Below are positions 25,627-34,135 of a DNA stretch of 37,156 nucleotides, in pieces. Location: assembly GCA_030526005.1 (NCBI GenBank), contig JAUNDP010000021.1, positions 1-37,156 on the forward strand. Direction: 5' to 3'. The translations under genes were made by a program, and so were the position numbers. Each line of letters begins with the position of its first letter. Positions within the stretch are counted from its first letter, which is position 1. The DNA is from Eubacteriales bacterium (GTDB lineage Bacteria; Bacillota; Clostridia; Lachnospirales; Lachnospiraceae). The notes below the pieces were generated by a model. It was not told where the DNA came from. It saw only the letters and a program-made list of their open reading frames with translations, and searched no databases.

Positions 25627-26988
25627 TTATTGTTCCTCTGCTAATGCAGCTTTTATCATAATGGCGCATTCGATTCGTTTTTTCTGCAGCTCACAACCGA
25701 TATCATATGCGTCATTGATAGAACCATGGAATTTATAAGAGTTCGCAGCACAGCCGCCACTGCAGTAAAATCTGGCAAAACAGTTTCTGCACTTCTCTTT
25801 TGCATAGACATTACAGCATTTAAACTCATCTACTAAATCTGTATTTTTTATTCCTTCAAAGACATTTCCCAGCAAGAAGCCTTCCTCACCTACAAATTGA
25901 TGACAAGGATATAAATCTCCCCAAGGTGTAACAGCAAGATATTCCGTACCTGATCCGCATCCGGAAAGACGTTTATAGACGCACGGTCCGCCAGTCAGAT
26001 CGATCATGAAATGGAAGAAGTTAAAATCTTTTCCCTCTCGATGACGTTTCACCATTTCTGCTGCAAGCTTGTCATATTCTGCACAGATAACAGGAATATC
26101 CTCTTCTTTAATTGCATACGGTTCCTCTGGCAAGGAGACAACCGGTTCCACTGAAATCTGCTTAAATCCAAGATCGGCAAGATGCAGAACATCTTCTGAA
26201 AAATCCAGATTGTTATGTGTAAATGTACCTCTCACATAATATTTTTCCTGATTTCTGCTTTCCGCAAATTTCTGAAACTTCGGTACAATCAAATCATAAC
26301 TTCCTTTTCCTTTTCGGAATGGACGCATATAATCATGTACTTCTTTTCTTCCGTCAATGCTCAGCACCACATTTGCCATTTCTTTGTTGGCAAATTCCAT
26401 AATTTCATCGTTCAGAAGAACGCCATTCGTCGTCAGTGTAAAGCGGAAGTTTTTATTATGTATTTTTTCCTGCTCTCTTCCATATTTGACAAGATCTTTT
26501 ACTACCTGCCAGTTCATCAGCGGCTCTCCGCCAAAGAAATCGACTTCCAGATTTCTTCTGTTTCCGGAATTTGCAATCAAAAAGTCAAGCGCCTGTTTTC
26601 CTGTCTCATAGCTCATCAGAGCACGACGTCCATGATACTCTCCTTCTTCTGCAAAGCAGTAACGACATGCAAGATTGCAGTCATGCGCAATATGAAGGCA
26701 TAACGCTTTTACTACTGTCTTTCTCTTTTTAAAATCAATGATGCTTTCTCTATAAGTATCCTCTGTAAATAATGTTCCTGCTTCTTTTAATTCTTCGCAG
26801 TCTGATACTGCCTCAAAAATCTCTTCTTTTGTGTACTTGTCTTTTAATTTTTCTGCAATGGCTGTCTTTTCTGTTCCCTCTTCCATATACGGAAGCACAT
26901 CGTACACAACATCATCTACAACGTGAATTGCACCGCTGTTTACATCCATAACGATATTATAGCCATTGTTTTTATATTGATGGATCAC
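25627..26988 (-). CDS. Radical SAM maturase of the SCIFF peptide (ranthipeptide synthase)
   Basis: 453 residues. It contains an N-terminal RRE/PqqD-like peptide-binding domain (about 1-85), the radical SAM motif Cys104-Cys108-Cys111 (CNLACRYC), FFGGEPLMNW, and a SPASM domain with auxiliary cluster ligands (GPCVYKRLSGCGSG, LYPCHQF, then CCNVYAKEKCRNCFARFYCSGGC). Family knowledge: it forms thioether links between Cys and the gamma carbon of other residues in SCIFF peptides (ranthipeptides). It lies 126 bases downstream of the precursor gene, with two hairpins between, and 15 bases upstream of secDF. Confidence 0.95.
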   Translation of the reverse strand: MIHQYKNNGYNIVMDVNSGAIHVVDDVVYDVLPYMEEGTEKTAIAEKLKDKYTKEEIFEAVSDCEELKEAGTLFTEDTYRESIIDFKKRKTVVKALCLHIAHDCNLACRYCFAEEGEYHGRRALMSYETGKQALDFLIANSGNRRNLEVDFFGGEPLMNWQVVKDLVKYGREQEKIHNKNFRFTLTTNGVLLNDEIMEFANKEMANVVLSIDGRKEVHDYMRPFRKGKGSYDLIVPKFQKFAESRNQEKYYVRGTFTHNNLDFSEDVLHLADLGFKQISVEPVVSLPEEPYAIKEEDIPVICAEYDKLAAEMVKRHREGKDFNFFHFMIDLTGGPCVYKRLSGCGSGTEYLAVTPWGDLYPCHQFVGEEGFLLGNVFEGIKNTDLVDEFKCCNVYAKEKCRNCFARFYCSGGCAANSYKFHGSINDAYDIGCELQKKRIECAIMIKAALAEEQ

Positions 26989-27018
26989 TTGAAATCCCCT
27001 TTCAATTTTTCTCTAATA

Positions 27019-27047
27019 ACAAAACTCTCCGATGGAGCTCATCGGAG
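27019..27047 (-). terminator. Partial terminator/attenuator between SCIFF and its maturase
   Basis: Perfect 8-base stem (CTCCGATG/CATCGGAG, 27027-27034 with 27040-27047); on the minus strand AGTTTTGTT follows. The T tract is short and broken, suggesting partial termination that would favour the peptide over the enzyme. This is inference. Confidence 0.5.
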
Positions 27048-27066
27048 TTCTTTCATCACTCGTATA

Positions 27067-27100
27067 ATAAGCAGCGAACCTTAAACAGCCCGCTGCTTAT
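27067..27100 (-). other. Perfect hairpin just after the SCIFF stop codon
   Basis: Ten-base arms (27067-27076, 27091-27100) pair perfectly around a 14-base loop, 14 bases after the peptide stop. No T run follows, so it is more likely an RNA-protecting 3' hairpin or a processing site than a terminator. Confidence 0.55.
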
Positions 27101-27114
27101 TTCTTCAATACATC

Positions 27115-27258
27115 TTATTTATTGTTTTCGCAGCTCTGATTTCCTACTGTGCAGGAAGTTTTACATGCTGACTGGCAGGAAGTCTGGCATTCACCGCATC
27201 CGCCTTTTTTCAGAGTATTCTGTAATGTCTGCGCATTTAAGGTTTTAATGTGTTTCAT
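27115..27258 (-). CDS. SCIFF (six-cysteine) ranthipeptide precursor
   Basis: A 47-residue peptide beginning MKHIKTLNAQTLQNTLKKGG, the conserved leader. The core has six Cys at 21, 24, 28, 32, 36 and 43, with Thr/Ser between (CGECQTSCQSACKTSC). This is the SCIFF (six cysteines in forty-five) signature. AAGGAGG precedes the ATG by 8 bases. The maturase follows directly. The mature product is predicted to carry thioether links; its biological role is not settled, with signalling suggested in some clostridia. Confidence 0.96.
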   Translation of the reverse strand: MKHIKTLNAQTLQNTLKKGGCGECQTSCQSACKTSCTVGNQSCENNK

Positions 27259-27291
27259 CGCTTTACGCCTCCTTAATTCTTTGTTCAAGTT

Positions 27292-27320
27292 ATTATATCA
27301 TAGATTCATCTATTTTAAAA
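27292..27320 (-). promoter_or_regulatory. Candidate SCIFF operon promoter with a palindromic spacer
   Basis: On the minus strand TTTTAA, 17 bases, perfect TATAAT. The spacer contains the palindrome ATAGAT-N2-ATCTAT (27300-27313), a possible operator between the two boxes. The weak -35 box suggests that an activator or another control is involved. Confidence 0.45.
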
Positions 27321-27385
27321 GACTTTTTTCTCTTTCTCAGTTGTCGCTCCGCACAGCAAGCTATAAGATGCTGCTGAATTACACC

Positions 27386-27413
27386 TTTTCATTTTCTGTT
27401 TTTATTTTATAAT
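27386..27413 (+). promoter_or_regulatory. Candidate promoter for the SGNH hydrolase
   Basis: TTTTCA, 16 bases, perfect TATAAT, about 85 bases before the start codon at 27498. The transcript would include the structured element at 27442-27490. Confidence 0.5.
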
Positions 27414-27441
27414 TAGAAATATAAATATTCTGAAAAGGAGA

Positions 27442-27490
27442 AAGGGCGCCCTTACCACCGCCTAAATGAAGTGAGGTTATACGCCTAAAT
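27442..27490 (+). repeat. Structured element with palindrome and direct repeats, unidentified
   Basis: It starts with the perfect palindrome AAGGGCGCCCTT (27442-27453). A nested fold is possible: outer GGCG/CGCC (27445-27448 with 27482-27485) and inner CCTTAC/GTGAGG (27450-27455 with 27471-27476, one G-U). CGCCTAAAT occurs twice in direct orientation (27459-27467 and 27482-27490). Its GC content is well above the AT-rich flanks. It may be a mobile-element end or REP-like relic, or an RNA leader that controls the following gene. No transposase is nearby. Confidence 0.5.
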
Positions 27491-27497
27491 AAAATTT

Positions 27498-28145
27498 ATG
27501 AGACATTGTATCTTTTTCGGTGACAGCATTACCGACGCAAACCATCTTTTTTCAAAAAATCCTCTCGGAGAAGGGTATGTATGTTATCTTTCTGAACTTT
27601 TCGCCGCATCTCATGTTCCTGTTCATCTTTATAATCAGGGACATGACGGACATACACTGCAAAAATTACTCTCTGTATTTCATGCCTGTCAGGATCATGG
27701 TATATTAAAAAAATACTCTCCCGATTTTATTTCTGTCCAAATTGGCATCAATGATCTCTCTCTATACTGCAATACCGGATTATCTGATTTTCAAAAATCA
27801 CAATATCTGAAACAATATGAGAAGAACCTTTCCTGTCTTTTCTCCGAAATACGGCAGAATTTTTCCGGGCCTGTTTTTCTTTTGGAACCGTTTCTCTTTC
27901 CATATCCCGCTGAATTTCAGAACTGGATGTCTGCGCGGCAAAAATTTTCTGATGTGATGAGCAGATCTGCTGACATATTTTCCTGTCTCTTTGTACCACT
28001 CCAGTCTTTGCTTGTTCGTTCCTGTCCGCCAGAATCTTTTTCTCATCTCACAACAGATGGATTTCATCTGACAGATGCTGGAAATCGACTTCTCGCTTCT
28101 CTTTTATGGGATCGCTTGAAAGAAATCAGATTTTTTATGACCTGA
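27498..28145 (+). CDS. SGNH/GDSL-type hydrolase
   Basis: 215 residues of the SGNH esterase fold. Block I FGDSITD with catalytic Ser10, block II Gly48 (YNQGHDG), block III GIND with Asn85, block V DGFHLTD with Asp187 and His190. No signal peptide, so cytoplasmic. The substrate is unknown (esterase, lipase or deacetylase). The start must be near 27498 because Ser10 is close to it, yet no Shine-Dalgarno sequence is present in the 20 bases upstream; the nearest GTGAGG is 22 bases away, in the structured element. It is transcribed alone and ends at a strong hairpin. Confidence 0.87.
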   Translation: MRHCIFFGDSITDANHLFSKNPLGEGYVCYLSELFAASHVPVHLYNQGHDGHTLQKLLSVFHACQDHGILKKYSPDFISVQIGINDLSLYCNTGLSDFQKSQYLKQYEKNLSCLFSEIRQNFSGPVFLLEPFLFPYPAEFQNWMSARQKFSDVMSRSADIFSCLFVPLQSLLVRSCPPESFSHLTTDGFHLTDAGNRLLASLLWDRLKEIRFFMT

Positions 28146-28150
28146 ATTTC

Positions 28151-28183
28151 AGAACCGCTGTATTTTTAAAATACAGCGGTTCT
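28151..28183. terminator. Terminator between the SGNH gene and the EF-G2 gene
   Basis: Perfect 15-base arms (28151-28165, 28169-28183) with a 3-base loop. A T-rich stretch follows on the plus strand. Convergent genes on both sides. Confidence 0.8.
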
Positions 28184-28205
28184 TTCCATTCTATCTTTTT
28201 TATCT

Positions 28206-30293
28206 TTATTCTTCTCCGGAAGTCAATTTGTTTGCTCTGGCTTCTACTTCTTTTTCCTGAATATCAGACGGAGCCTGCTCATATCTTGCAAATTCATATT
28301 CGAAATCACCGCTTCCACCTGTCATCGAACGAAGTGTCGTGCAGTATCCGTACAGTTCCATCATCGGAATATCTGCCTCGATAATCTGATTTCCCTTATG
28401 GTCTGGATTCATACCAAGTACACGACCTCTTCTCTTATTCAGATCACCCATCACATCTCCTGTGAATCTGTCCGGAACAGTTACTTTTAATGATGCAATC
28501 GGCTCCAGAAGAACAGGGGATGCCTCCATAAATCCTTTCTTAAATGCCTGAATGGCAGCTGTTTTGAATGCCATTTCAGAGGAATCTACCGGATGATAAG
28601 ATCCATCATACAGTGTTGCTTTCACTCCCACTACCGGATAGGCAGCTAAAGGTCCTTTTAAGACGGATTCCTGAATACCTTTTTCTACTGCCGGGAAGTA
28701 GTTCTTCGGTACTGCGCCGCCCACAACAACCTGTTCAAACTCATATGCCTTCTCCAAATCTCCAAGAGGTGCAAAACGCATTTTTACATGACCGTACTGT
28801 CCATGACCGCCTGATTGTTTTTTGTATTTTGCTTCCACATCGGAATTTTTGCGGATGGTCTCACGGAATGCTACCTTTGGCTTGCTCAGTTCAATTTCCA
28901 CTTTATATTTTGTAATCAGTTTGCTTGCGATAATATCAATATGCTGATCACCCATTCCATAAAGCAGCGTCTGACGGTTTTCTGCATCATTTACGGATTT
29001 CATTGTCAGATCTTCCTGCATCATCTTTGCAAGAGCCTGAGAAACTTTGTCATCTTCGCCTTTTGTCTTTGCTTTGAATCTCTTGTATGTATACGGAACT
29101 GGCATGTGCAATTTGCCATACTGGATCGGACGTGCTTTTGTGGATAACGTATTTCCTGTAGATGCAGAAAGTTTTCCGATTGCTCCGATATCTCCAGCCA
29201 TCAATTCTTTTACCTCGACTGGTTTATTTCCCTCCAGTACATACAGTTTACTGATCTTCTCTTCATTATCTGTGTCTGCATTGTATAAAGTATCATCGTT
29301 CTTGATGGATCCGGAACAGACTTTAATCATAGAATATTTTCCAATGAATGGATCTACGATTGTTTTGAAGATATATGCGGACTTCGGTTTTGAGAAATCA
29401 TAGTCTGCCTCAAAAACTTCTTTTGTCTTCAAATCAATTCCTGCAAATTTTCTCTTGGATGGGTCAGGCAGATATCCAATGATATCATTTAAAAGGTTTG
29501 CAATACCTTTTAACGCTGTGCTGGAACCTAAAGAAACAGGAACCATACTGCCATCTACGATTTCTGAGTGAAGCGCCGCGCTGATTTCTGCAACAGAGAA
29601 TTCTTCTCCGCTGAAATAGCGATCCATAAATTCTTCGCTTGTCTCTGCAACTGCTTCCAGTAAGTTCTCTCTGTATTTTTCCAGATATTCCACAGAGTAA
29701 TCTGGAACTGGGCATTCCTCTTTCTCATCTTTTCCAACCCATCTTCTTCCGGCCTGTTTTACAATATTGACATATCCTACAAATTCTCCATTCTCACGGA
29801 TTGGCAGATGAATCGGTGCAATCTTCTTTCCGTACAGCTCTGTCAGTTTTTCTACGATCTCTCTGAAACTTGCGCTGTCAATATCCATATTGCTCACAAA
29901 GAACATTCTTGGAAGTTTATATTTTTCACATAATTCCCATGCTTTCTGTGTTCCAACTTCCACACCGTTCTTTCCGGAAATTACAATAACTGCAGCGTCG
30001 GCTGCTGCTGCTGCCTCTTCAGCTTCTCCGACAAAGTCAAAATATCCAGGTGTATCTAACACATTAATCTTCACATTTTTCCAGACGATCGGAACCATTG
30101 TTGTGCTGATTGAAAATTTTCTTTTTATCTCTTCTTTATCATAATCGCTGATCGTATTTCCTTCTGTCACGTTCCCCATTCTGCTTGTAATACCGGATAA
30201 GTATGCCATTGCCTCCACAAGGCTTGTCTTTCCAGCTCCGCCATGTCCCAGAATTACCACGTTACGAATCTTGCTAGTTGTGTAAACATCCAT
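28206..30293 (-). CDS. Elongation factor G-like GTPase (EF-G2 type)
   Basis: 695 residues with the five-domain EF-G architecture: GTPase domain (1-270), domain II (about 290-380), III, IV (about 455-580, with SGGHGQYGHV and a GGAVPKNYFPAVEKGI segment) and V (with the RRGRVLGM strand). P-loop GHGGAGKT at 16-23. Switch II reads Asp80-TPGY, with Tyr84 in place of the His that canonical EF-G uses in GTP hydrolysis. The guanine motif reads S134-N-M-D137, not NKxD. The first difference is typical of EF-G2. The function of EF-G2 is not settled; ribosome-dependent GTPase activity was reported for some. I chose ATG 30293 with GGAGG 8 bases upstream; a TTG at 30308 is unlikely. Single-gene transcript. 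Confidence 0.9.
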   Translation of the reverse strand: MDVYTTSKIRNVVILGHGGAGKTSLVEAMAYLSGITSRMGNVTEGNTISDYDKEEIKRKFSISTTMVPIVWKNVKINVLDTPGYFDFVGEAEEAAAAADAAVIVISGKNGVEVGTQKAWELCEKYKLPRMFFVSNMDIDSASFREIVEKLTELYGKKIAPIHLPIRENGEFVGYVNIVKQAGRRWVGKDEKEECPVPDYSVEYLEKYRENLLEAVAETSEEFMDRYFSGEEFSVAEISAALHSEIVDGSMVPVSLGSSTALKGIANLLNDIIGYLPDPSKRKFAGIDLKTKEVFEADYDFSKPKSAYIFKTIVDPFIGKYSMIKVCSGSIKNDDTLYNADTDNEEKISKLYVLEGNKPVEVKELMAGDIGAIGKLSASTGNTLSTKARPIQYGKLHMPVPYTYKRFKAKTKGEDDKVSQALAKMMQEDLTMKSVNDAENRQTLLYGMGDQHIDIIASKLITKYKVEIELSKPKVAFRETIRKNSDVEAKYKKQSGGHGQYGHVKMRFAPLGDLEKAYEFEQVVVGGAVPKNYFPAVEKGIQESVLKGPLAAYPVVGVKATLYDGSYHPVDSSEMAFKTAAIQAFKKGFMEASPVLLEPIASLKVTVPDRFTGDVMGDLNKRRGRVLGMNPDHKGNQIIEADIPMMELYGYCTTLRSMTGGSGDFEYEFARYEQAPSDIQEKEVEARANKLTSGEE

Positions 30294-30359
30294 AATAATA
30301 TCCTCCAATACTAGTTAGTGTCTGAGTGTATTCACACTCTGTATTTCTGCTATGGATAT

Positions 30360-30388
30360 ATTTTACTAAAATTGTCATAATATTTCAA
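30360..30388 (-). promoter_or_regulatory. Promoter of the EF-G2-like gene
   Basis: On the minus strand TTGAAA, 17 bases, TAAAAT. Confidence 0.6.
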
Positions 30389-30568
30389 GCTATTTATCTA
30401 ATTTTAACAATTATTTTTTTATTTTTTTTATCTTCCATATTTTAAAAAGGCAAACATAACAGATTATTCCTTGATTTTCTTGGTTTCATGTAACTTTTTG
30501 TCATATGATGTTTTTTATTATCATTTAACAAACAGTCCATTCTTTTCGCGCTTTAAAGTGACATAGCA

Positions 30569-30597
30569 TTGACATTCTCTCTGAATAATAGTAGAAT
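30569..30597 (+). promoter_or_regulatory. Promoter of the aromatic amino-acid operon
   Basis: TTGACA, 17 bases, TAGAAT. The predicted leader is about 40 bases with CGAGG before the ATG, too short for a T-box or trp-type attenuator. Confidence 0.75.
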
Positions 30598-30641
30598 ATA
30601 GAAGCTACTAAAAAAACAAAAAATATCCGAGGTATACAGAC

Positions 30642-31655
30642 ATGATTATCATAATGAAAAGAGATGCTTCACAGGAAGCAGTTGAACACGTTTCAAATAT
30701 TATTCGCTCAAAAGGATTGGATGTTCATCTGTCTCAGGGACATGAAGTAACAATCATCGGGGTTGTAGGAGACAAATCTCGTCTTTCAGATCAAAATCTG
30801 GAAATCGCGCCGGGCGTTGATCGTATTGTTCCTGTCACAGAAAGTTATAAACTTTCTAATAAAAAATTTCATCCACAGCCTTCTTCTATTAAAGTCGGAA
30901 ATACAACAATCGGCCCTGGTACACTGACAATTATGGCTGGTCCTTGTGCAGTTGAGTCAGAAGAACAGCTTCTTTTAATTGCACATGCAGTCAAAAAAGC
31001 CGGCGCTTCTTTTGTACGAGGCGGTGCATATAAGCCAAGAACTTCCCCATATTCTTTCCAGGGGCTTGAGGAAGAAGGGCTTCGTTATATGGCAAAAGCA
31101 AAAGCAGAGACTGGCTTAAATACCATCTGCGAAGTAATCAGTGCGGAGGCAATCGAGGCAGCTGTCAAATATGTCGATATGATTCAGATCGGCGCCAGAA
31201 ATATGCAGAACTTCCAGCTTTTAAAAGAAGCAGGCCGTTCTGGACTTCCTGTTCTGTTAAAACGTGGCCTTGCAGCTACGATTGACGAATGGTTAAATGC
31301 TGCTGAGTATATTATGTCCGAGGGAAATGAAAATGTTGTCTTATGCGAACGCGGAATCCGTACTTTTGAGACTGCAACACGAAACACGCTTGATATCAGC
31401 GCTGTTCCTGTCATTAAGGCAAAATCTCACCTTCCAATTATCATAGATCCAAGTCATGCGACAGGTGTCCGTGATTATGTATCACCGCTTGCAAAGTGCG
31501 CGGTAGCTGCCGGTGCAGACGGATTGATGATTGAAGTACATAACAACCCTGCATGCGCTTTATCTGATGGCCCGCAGTCTTTGACTTTCCCTCAGTTTGA
31601 AACTCTTGCCAAAGAGTTGGTTCCATATGCAGAATTAGCGGAAAGGAAATTTTAA
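30642..31655 (+). CDS. aroF: 3-deoxy-7-phosphoheptulonate synthase (DAHP synthase)
   Basis: 337 residues; condenses phosphoenolpyruvate and erythrose 4-phosphate in the first step of the shikimate pathway. A ferredoxin-like regulatory domain (about 1-68) precedes the barrel, as in the Thermotoga-type enzyme inhibited by Phe and Tyr. Barrel motifs: AGPCAVES with metal ligand Cys102, GGAYKPRTSPYSFQG, IGARNMQN, LLKRG and IIDPSHATG. First gene of an operon; its TAA overlaps the next ATG by one base. Confidence 0.95.
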   Translation: MIIIMKRDASQEAVEHVSNIIRSKGLDVHLSQGHEVTIIGVVGDKSRLSDQNLEIAPGVDRIVPVTESYKLSNKKFHPQPSSIKVGNTTIGPGTLTIMAGPCAVESEEQLLLIAHAVKKAGASFVRGGAYKPRTSPYSFQGLEEEGLRYMAKAKAETGLNTICEVISAEAIEAAVKYVDMIQIGARNMQNFQLLKEAGRSGLPVLLKRGLAATIDEWLNAAEYIMSEGNENVVLCERGIRTFETATRNTLDISAVPVIKAKSHLPIIIDPSHATGVRDYVSPLAKCAVAAGADGLMIEVHNNPACALSDGPQSLTFPQFETLAKELVPYAELAERKF

Positions 31656-32752
31656 TGAATGATTTTACTGTCGGTTTCATCGGTCTTGGGTTAATCGGAG
31701 GTTCCATCGCCAAAGCAATTCGCCATGCAATGCCCTCAGCCCGTCTCATTGCCCATACAAGAAGCAGCGATACAATGAGATATGCCATTGAGAATCAGAT
31801 TATTGATGAAGCATGTGACCAGGTCGATGACCGTTTTTGTTCGTGTGATTTTATCTTTTTATGCGCGCCTGTAGAATCAAATGCTTCTTATTTAGAGCTT
31901 TTAAAACCTTTTTTAAAAGAAAGTTGTATTTTGACTGATGTCGGAAGTACAAAGACAGATATCCATAAAAAAGTCGCTGAACTTGGAATGGAGGAGTTTT
32001 TTATTGGGGGACATCCGATGGCTGGTTCTGAAAAAACCGGTATTCAAAATAGTAAGAGAATCCTTCTTGAAAATGCGTATTATATGATAACTCCGACCGC
32101 AAAAGTCGCAGAAGACAAGGTGAATCGTTATTACAATCTTGTCCTCTCTTTCAAAGCGCTTCCTCTTATCTTATCATATAAAAAACATGATTTTGCCACT
32201 GCGGCAATCAGTCATCTTCCGCATATTATTGCTTCTTCTCTCGTCAATCTCGTCAGAGATTCTGACTTTCCAGATGGAGTGATGAAACAGATTGCGGCTG
32301 GAGGATTTAAGGATATCACACGAATTGCGTCTTCATCCCCTGAAATGTGGGAACAGATCTGTTCCACAAACAGTTCAAATATTATTCAAATTTTAGATCA
32401 TTATATTGAAAGTCTAAAAATGACAAGAACTGCGCTTGAACATCATTCCATTTCATCTATTCACAAACTTTTTGCAGATGCCAGGGAGTACCGTGATTCG
32501 ATCTCTGATACTTCCCGCGGACCAATTCCGAAAAGTTATTCTCTGTACTGTGATATGGTTGATGAGGCTGGAGGAATCGCAGCGCTTGCAACCATTCTGG
32601 CCACAAATGGAATCAGTATCAAAAATATTGGTATCGTACATAACCGTGAATTTGAAGAAGCTGTCCTGCATGTTGAGTTTTATGAAGAATCTGCTTTGAA
32701 AAAAGCTGCCAATCTGCTGCGCCGCTATCGCTACACGATTTATGAACGGTAG
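31655..32752 (+). CDS. tyrA: Prephenate dehydrogenase with ACT domain
   Basis: 365 residues; NAD-dependent oxidative decarboxylation of prephenate to 4-hydroxyphenylpyruvate in tyrosine synthesis. Nucleotide-binding GFIGLGLIGGS with Gly10, Gly12 and Gly15, the substrate segment GGHPMAGSEKTG, and a C-terminal ACT domain (about 290-365, DEAGGIAALATILATNGISI) that usually gives feedback control by tyrosine. Start overlaps the aroF stop (TAATG); the ribosome site GGAAAGGA is in aroF. Together with a DAHP synthase carrying an N-terminal regulatory domain, this operon has two probable feedback points. Confidence 0.95.
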   Translation: MNDFTVGFIGLGLIGGSIAKAIRHAMPSARLIAHTRSSDTMRYAIENQIIDEACDQVDDRFCSCDFIFLCAPVESNASYLELLKPFLKESCILTDVGSTKTDIHKKVAELGMEEFFIGGHPMAGSEKTGIQNSKRILLENAYYMITPTAKVAEDKVNRYYNLVLSFKALPLILSYKKHDFATAAISHLPHIIASSLVNLVRDSDFPDGVMKQIAAGGFKDITRIASSSPEMWEQICSTNSSNIIQILDHYIESLKMTRTALEHHSISSIHKLFADAREYRDSISDTSRGPIPKSYSLYCDMVDEAGGIAALATILATNGISIKNIGIVHNREFEEAVLHVEFYEESALKKAANLLRRYRYTIYER

Positions 32753-32769
32753 CAGAAAGGAGCTATTTT

Positions 32770-34059
32770 ATGGAATTTAAAAGAACATCTGCTTTAAAGG
32801 GAGAAGTCACTGTACCTGGAGATAAATCCATCTCCCACCGTGCTGTCATGTTTGGCTCTGTTTCTGAAGGCACCACTGAGATCACGAATTTTTTAAATGG
32901 AGCCGATTGTCTGTCCACAATCGATTGTTTTCGCCGTCTTGGCATTGAAATTGAAACCATGCCAAAACAGATTCTCATTCACGGTAAGGGTCTTCATGGA
33001 CTGAAAAAGCCAAATCATATTTTAGATGTTGGAAACAGCGGAACTACCACACGACTTCTCTGCGGTATCTTAAGTGGTCAGCCGTTTGAGAGTATTGTAG
33101 ATGGAGACGCTTCTATCCGTACCCGTCCAATGAAACGAATTATCACTCCGCTCTCTCAAATGGGAGCTGAGATTGCAAGCTTGCATGGTAATGACTGTGC
33201 ACCGCTGCGTATCAGAGGAACGCACTTAAAATCAATCGCTTATGTTTCACCTGTTGCTTCCGCTCAAGTAAAATCGGCAATTCTGCTTGCCGGACTTTAT
33301 GCCGACGGGGAAACCAGTGTGACGGAACCTGCTTTGTCCCGCAATCATTCAGAACTTATGCTGAACTATTTCGGGGCAGATGTCACAACGCACAATACTA
33401 CAGTTACGATTCAGCCAGATCCTGTCTTGGTTGGACAAAAAGTAAATGTTCCGGGAGATATCTCTTCTGCAGCGTATTTTATTGCCGCGGCTCTCACAAT
33501 TCCCCATTCAGAAATTCTGATCAAAAATGTAGGAATTAATCCGACACGCGATGGAATCCTGCGTGTCTGCAAAGCAATGGGAGCTGATATCACATTGGAA
33601 AACTGTTCATATGGCAATGGCGAACCCACAGCAGATCTTCTGGTGCGCTATACTCCGAATTTAAAAGCAACCGTTATCGGCGGAGATCTGATCCCGACAT
33701 TGATCGATGAGCTTCCCATGATTGCCATTCTTGCCTGCTTTGCAGATGGCACAACAATCATTAAAGATGCACAGGAATTAAAAGTAAAAGAATCAAATCG
33801 GATTGATCTTGTCGCAAGAAATCTTTCCGCTATGGGCGCTAAAGTAATCGCCACGGACGATGGTTTGATCATTGAAGGTGGCTATCCACTTCATGGCGCA
33901 GCCATTGAAACAAAATACGATCACCGTATTGCCATGTCATTTGCCGTTGCTGCACTCACAGCTGACAGTGTGACACAGATTGACCATGCAGAATGCGTCA
34001 ATATCAGTTATCCTGATTTTTATCATCATCTTGCTTCTCTGACAGGCAAGCAAAACTGA
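32770..34059 (+). CDS. aroA: 3-phosphoshikimate 1-carboxyvinyltransferase (EPSP synthase)
   Basis: 429 residues, usual length. Motifs: PGDKSISHRA, GNSGTTTRL, DGDASIRTRPM, IDELPMIAILACFADG, KVKESNRI and DHRIAMSFAV. Makes EPSP from shikimate 3-phosphate and phosphoenolpyruvate. It starts 17 bases after tyrA with AAAGGAG. Last gene of the operon, ended by a strong terminator. The loop after NSGTTTR reads LLCGIL, the Firmicutes (class II-like) pattern; class assignment is from memory. Confidence 0.96.
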   Translation: MEFKRTSALKGEVTVPGDKSISHRAVMFGSVSEGTTEITNFLNGADCLSTIDCFRRLGIEIETMPKQILIHGKGLHGLKKPNHILDVGNSGTTTRLLCGILSGQPFESIVDGDASIRTRPMKRIITPLSQMGAEIASLHGNDCAPLRIRGTHLKSIAYVSPVASAQVKSAILLAGLYADGETSVTEPALSRNHSELMLNYFGADVTTHNTTVTIQPDPVLVGQKVNVPGDISSAAYFIAAALTIPHSEILIKNVGINPTRDGILRVCKAMGADITLENCSYGNGEPTADLLVRYTPNLKATVIGGDLIPTLIDELPMIAILACFADGTTIIKDAQELKVKESNRIDLVARNLSAMGAKVIATDDGLIIEGGYPLHGAAIETKYDHRIAMSFAVAALTADSVTQIDHAECVNISYPDFYHHLASLTGKQN

Positions 34060-34084
34060 TCTTTTTCCAGAGAAACGTGTATCT

Positions 34085-34135
34085 AAAAAAAAAGAAAGAT
34101 CTTTTCGATATTTCCAAAAAGATCTTTCTTTTTTT
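34085..34135. terminator. Bidirectional terminator, aroA / thioesterase
   Basis: AAAGAAAGATCTTTT pairs with AAAAGATCTTTCTTT; A run before, T run after. Convergent genes on both sides. Confidence 0.88.

Larger units (their letters stand above)
30294..30641. other. Intergenic region between divergent EF-G2 and aro genes
   Basis: 348 bases without a gene. It holds a promoter on each strand (30360-30388 minus, 30569-30597 plus), the EF-G2 ribosome site, and a perfect 6-base hairpin with a 4-base loop (GAGTGT/ACACTC, 30324-30339) in the EF-G2 leader. The stretch 30389-30568 is very AT-rich; I see no convincing small gene or RNA in it. Confidence 0.6.
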
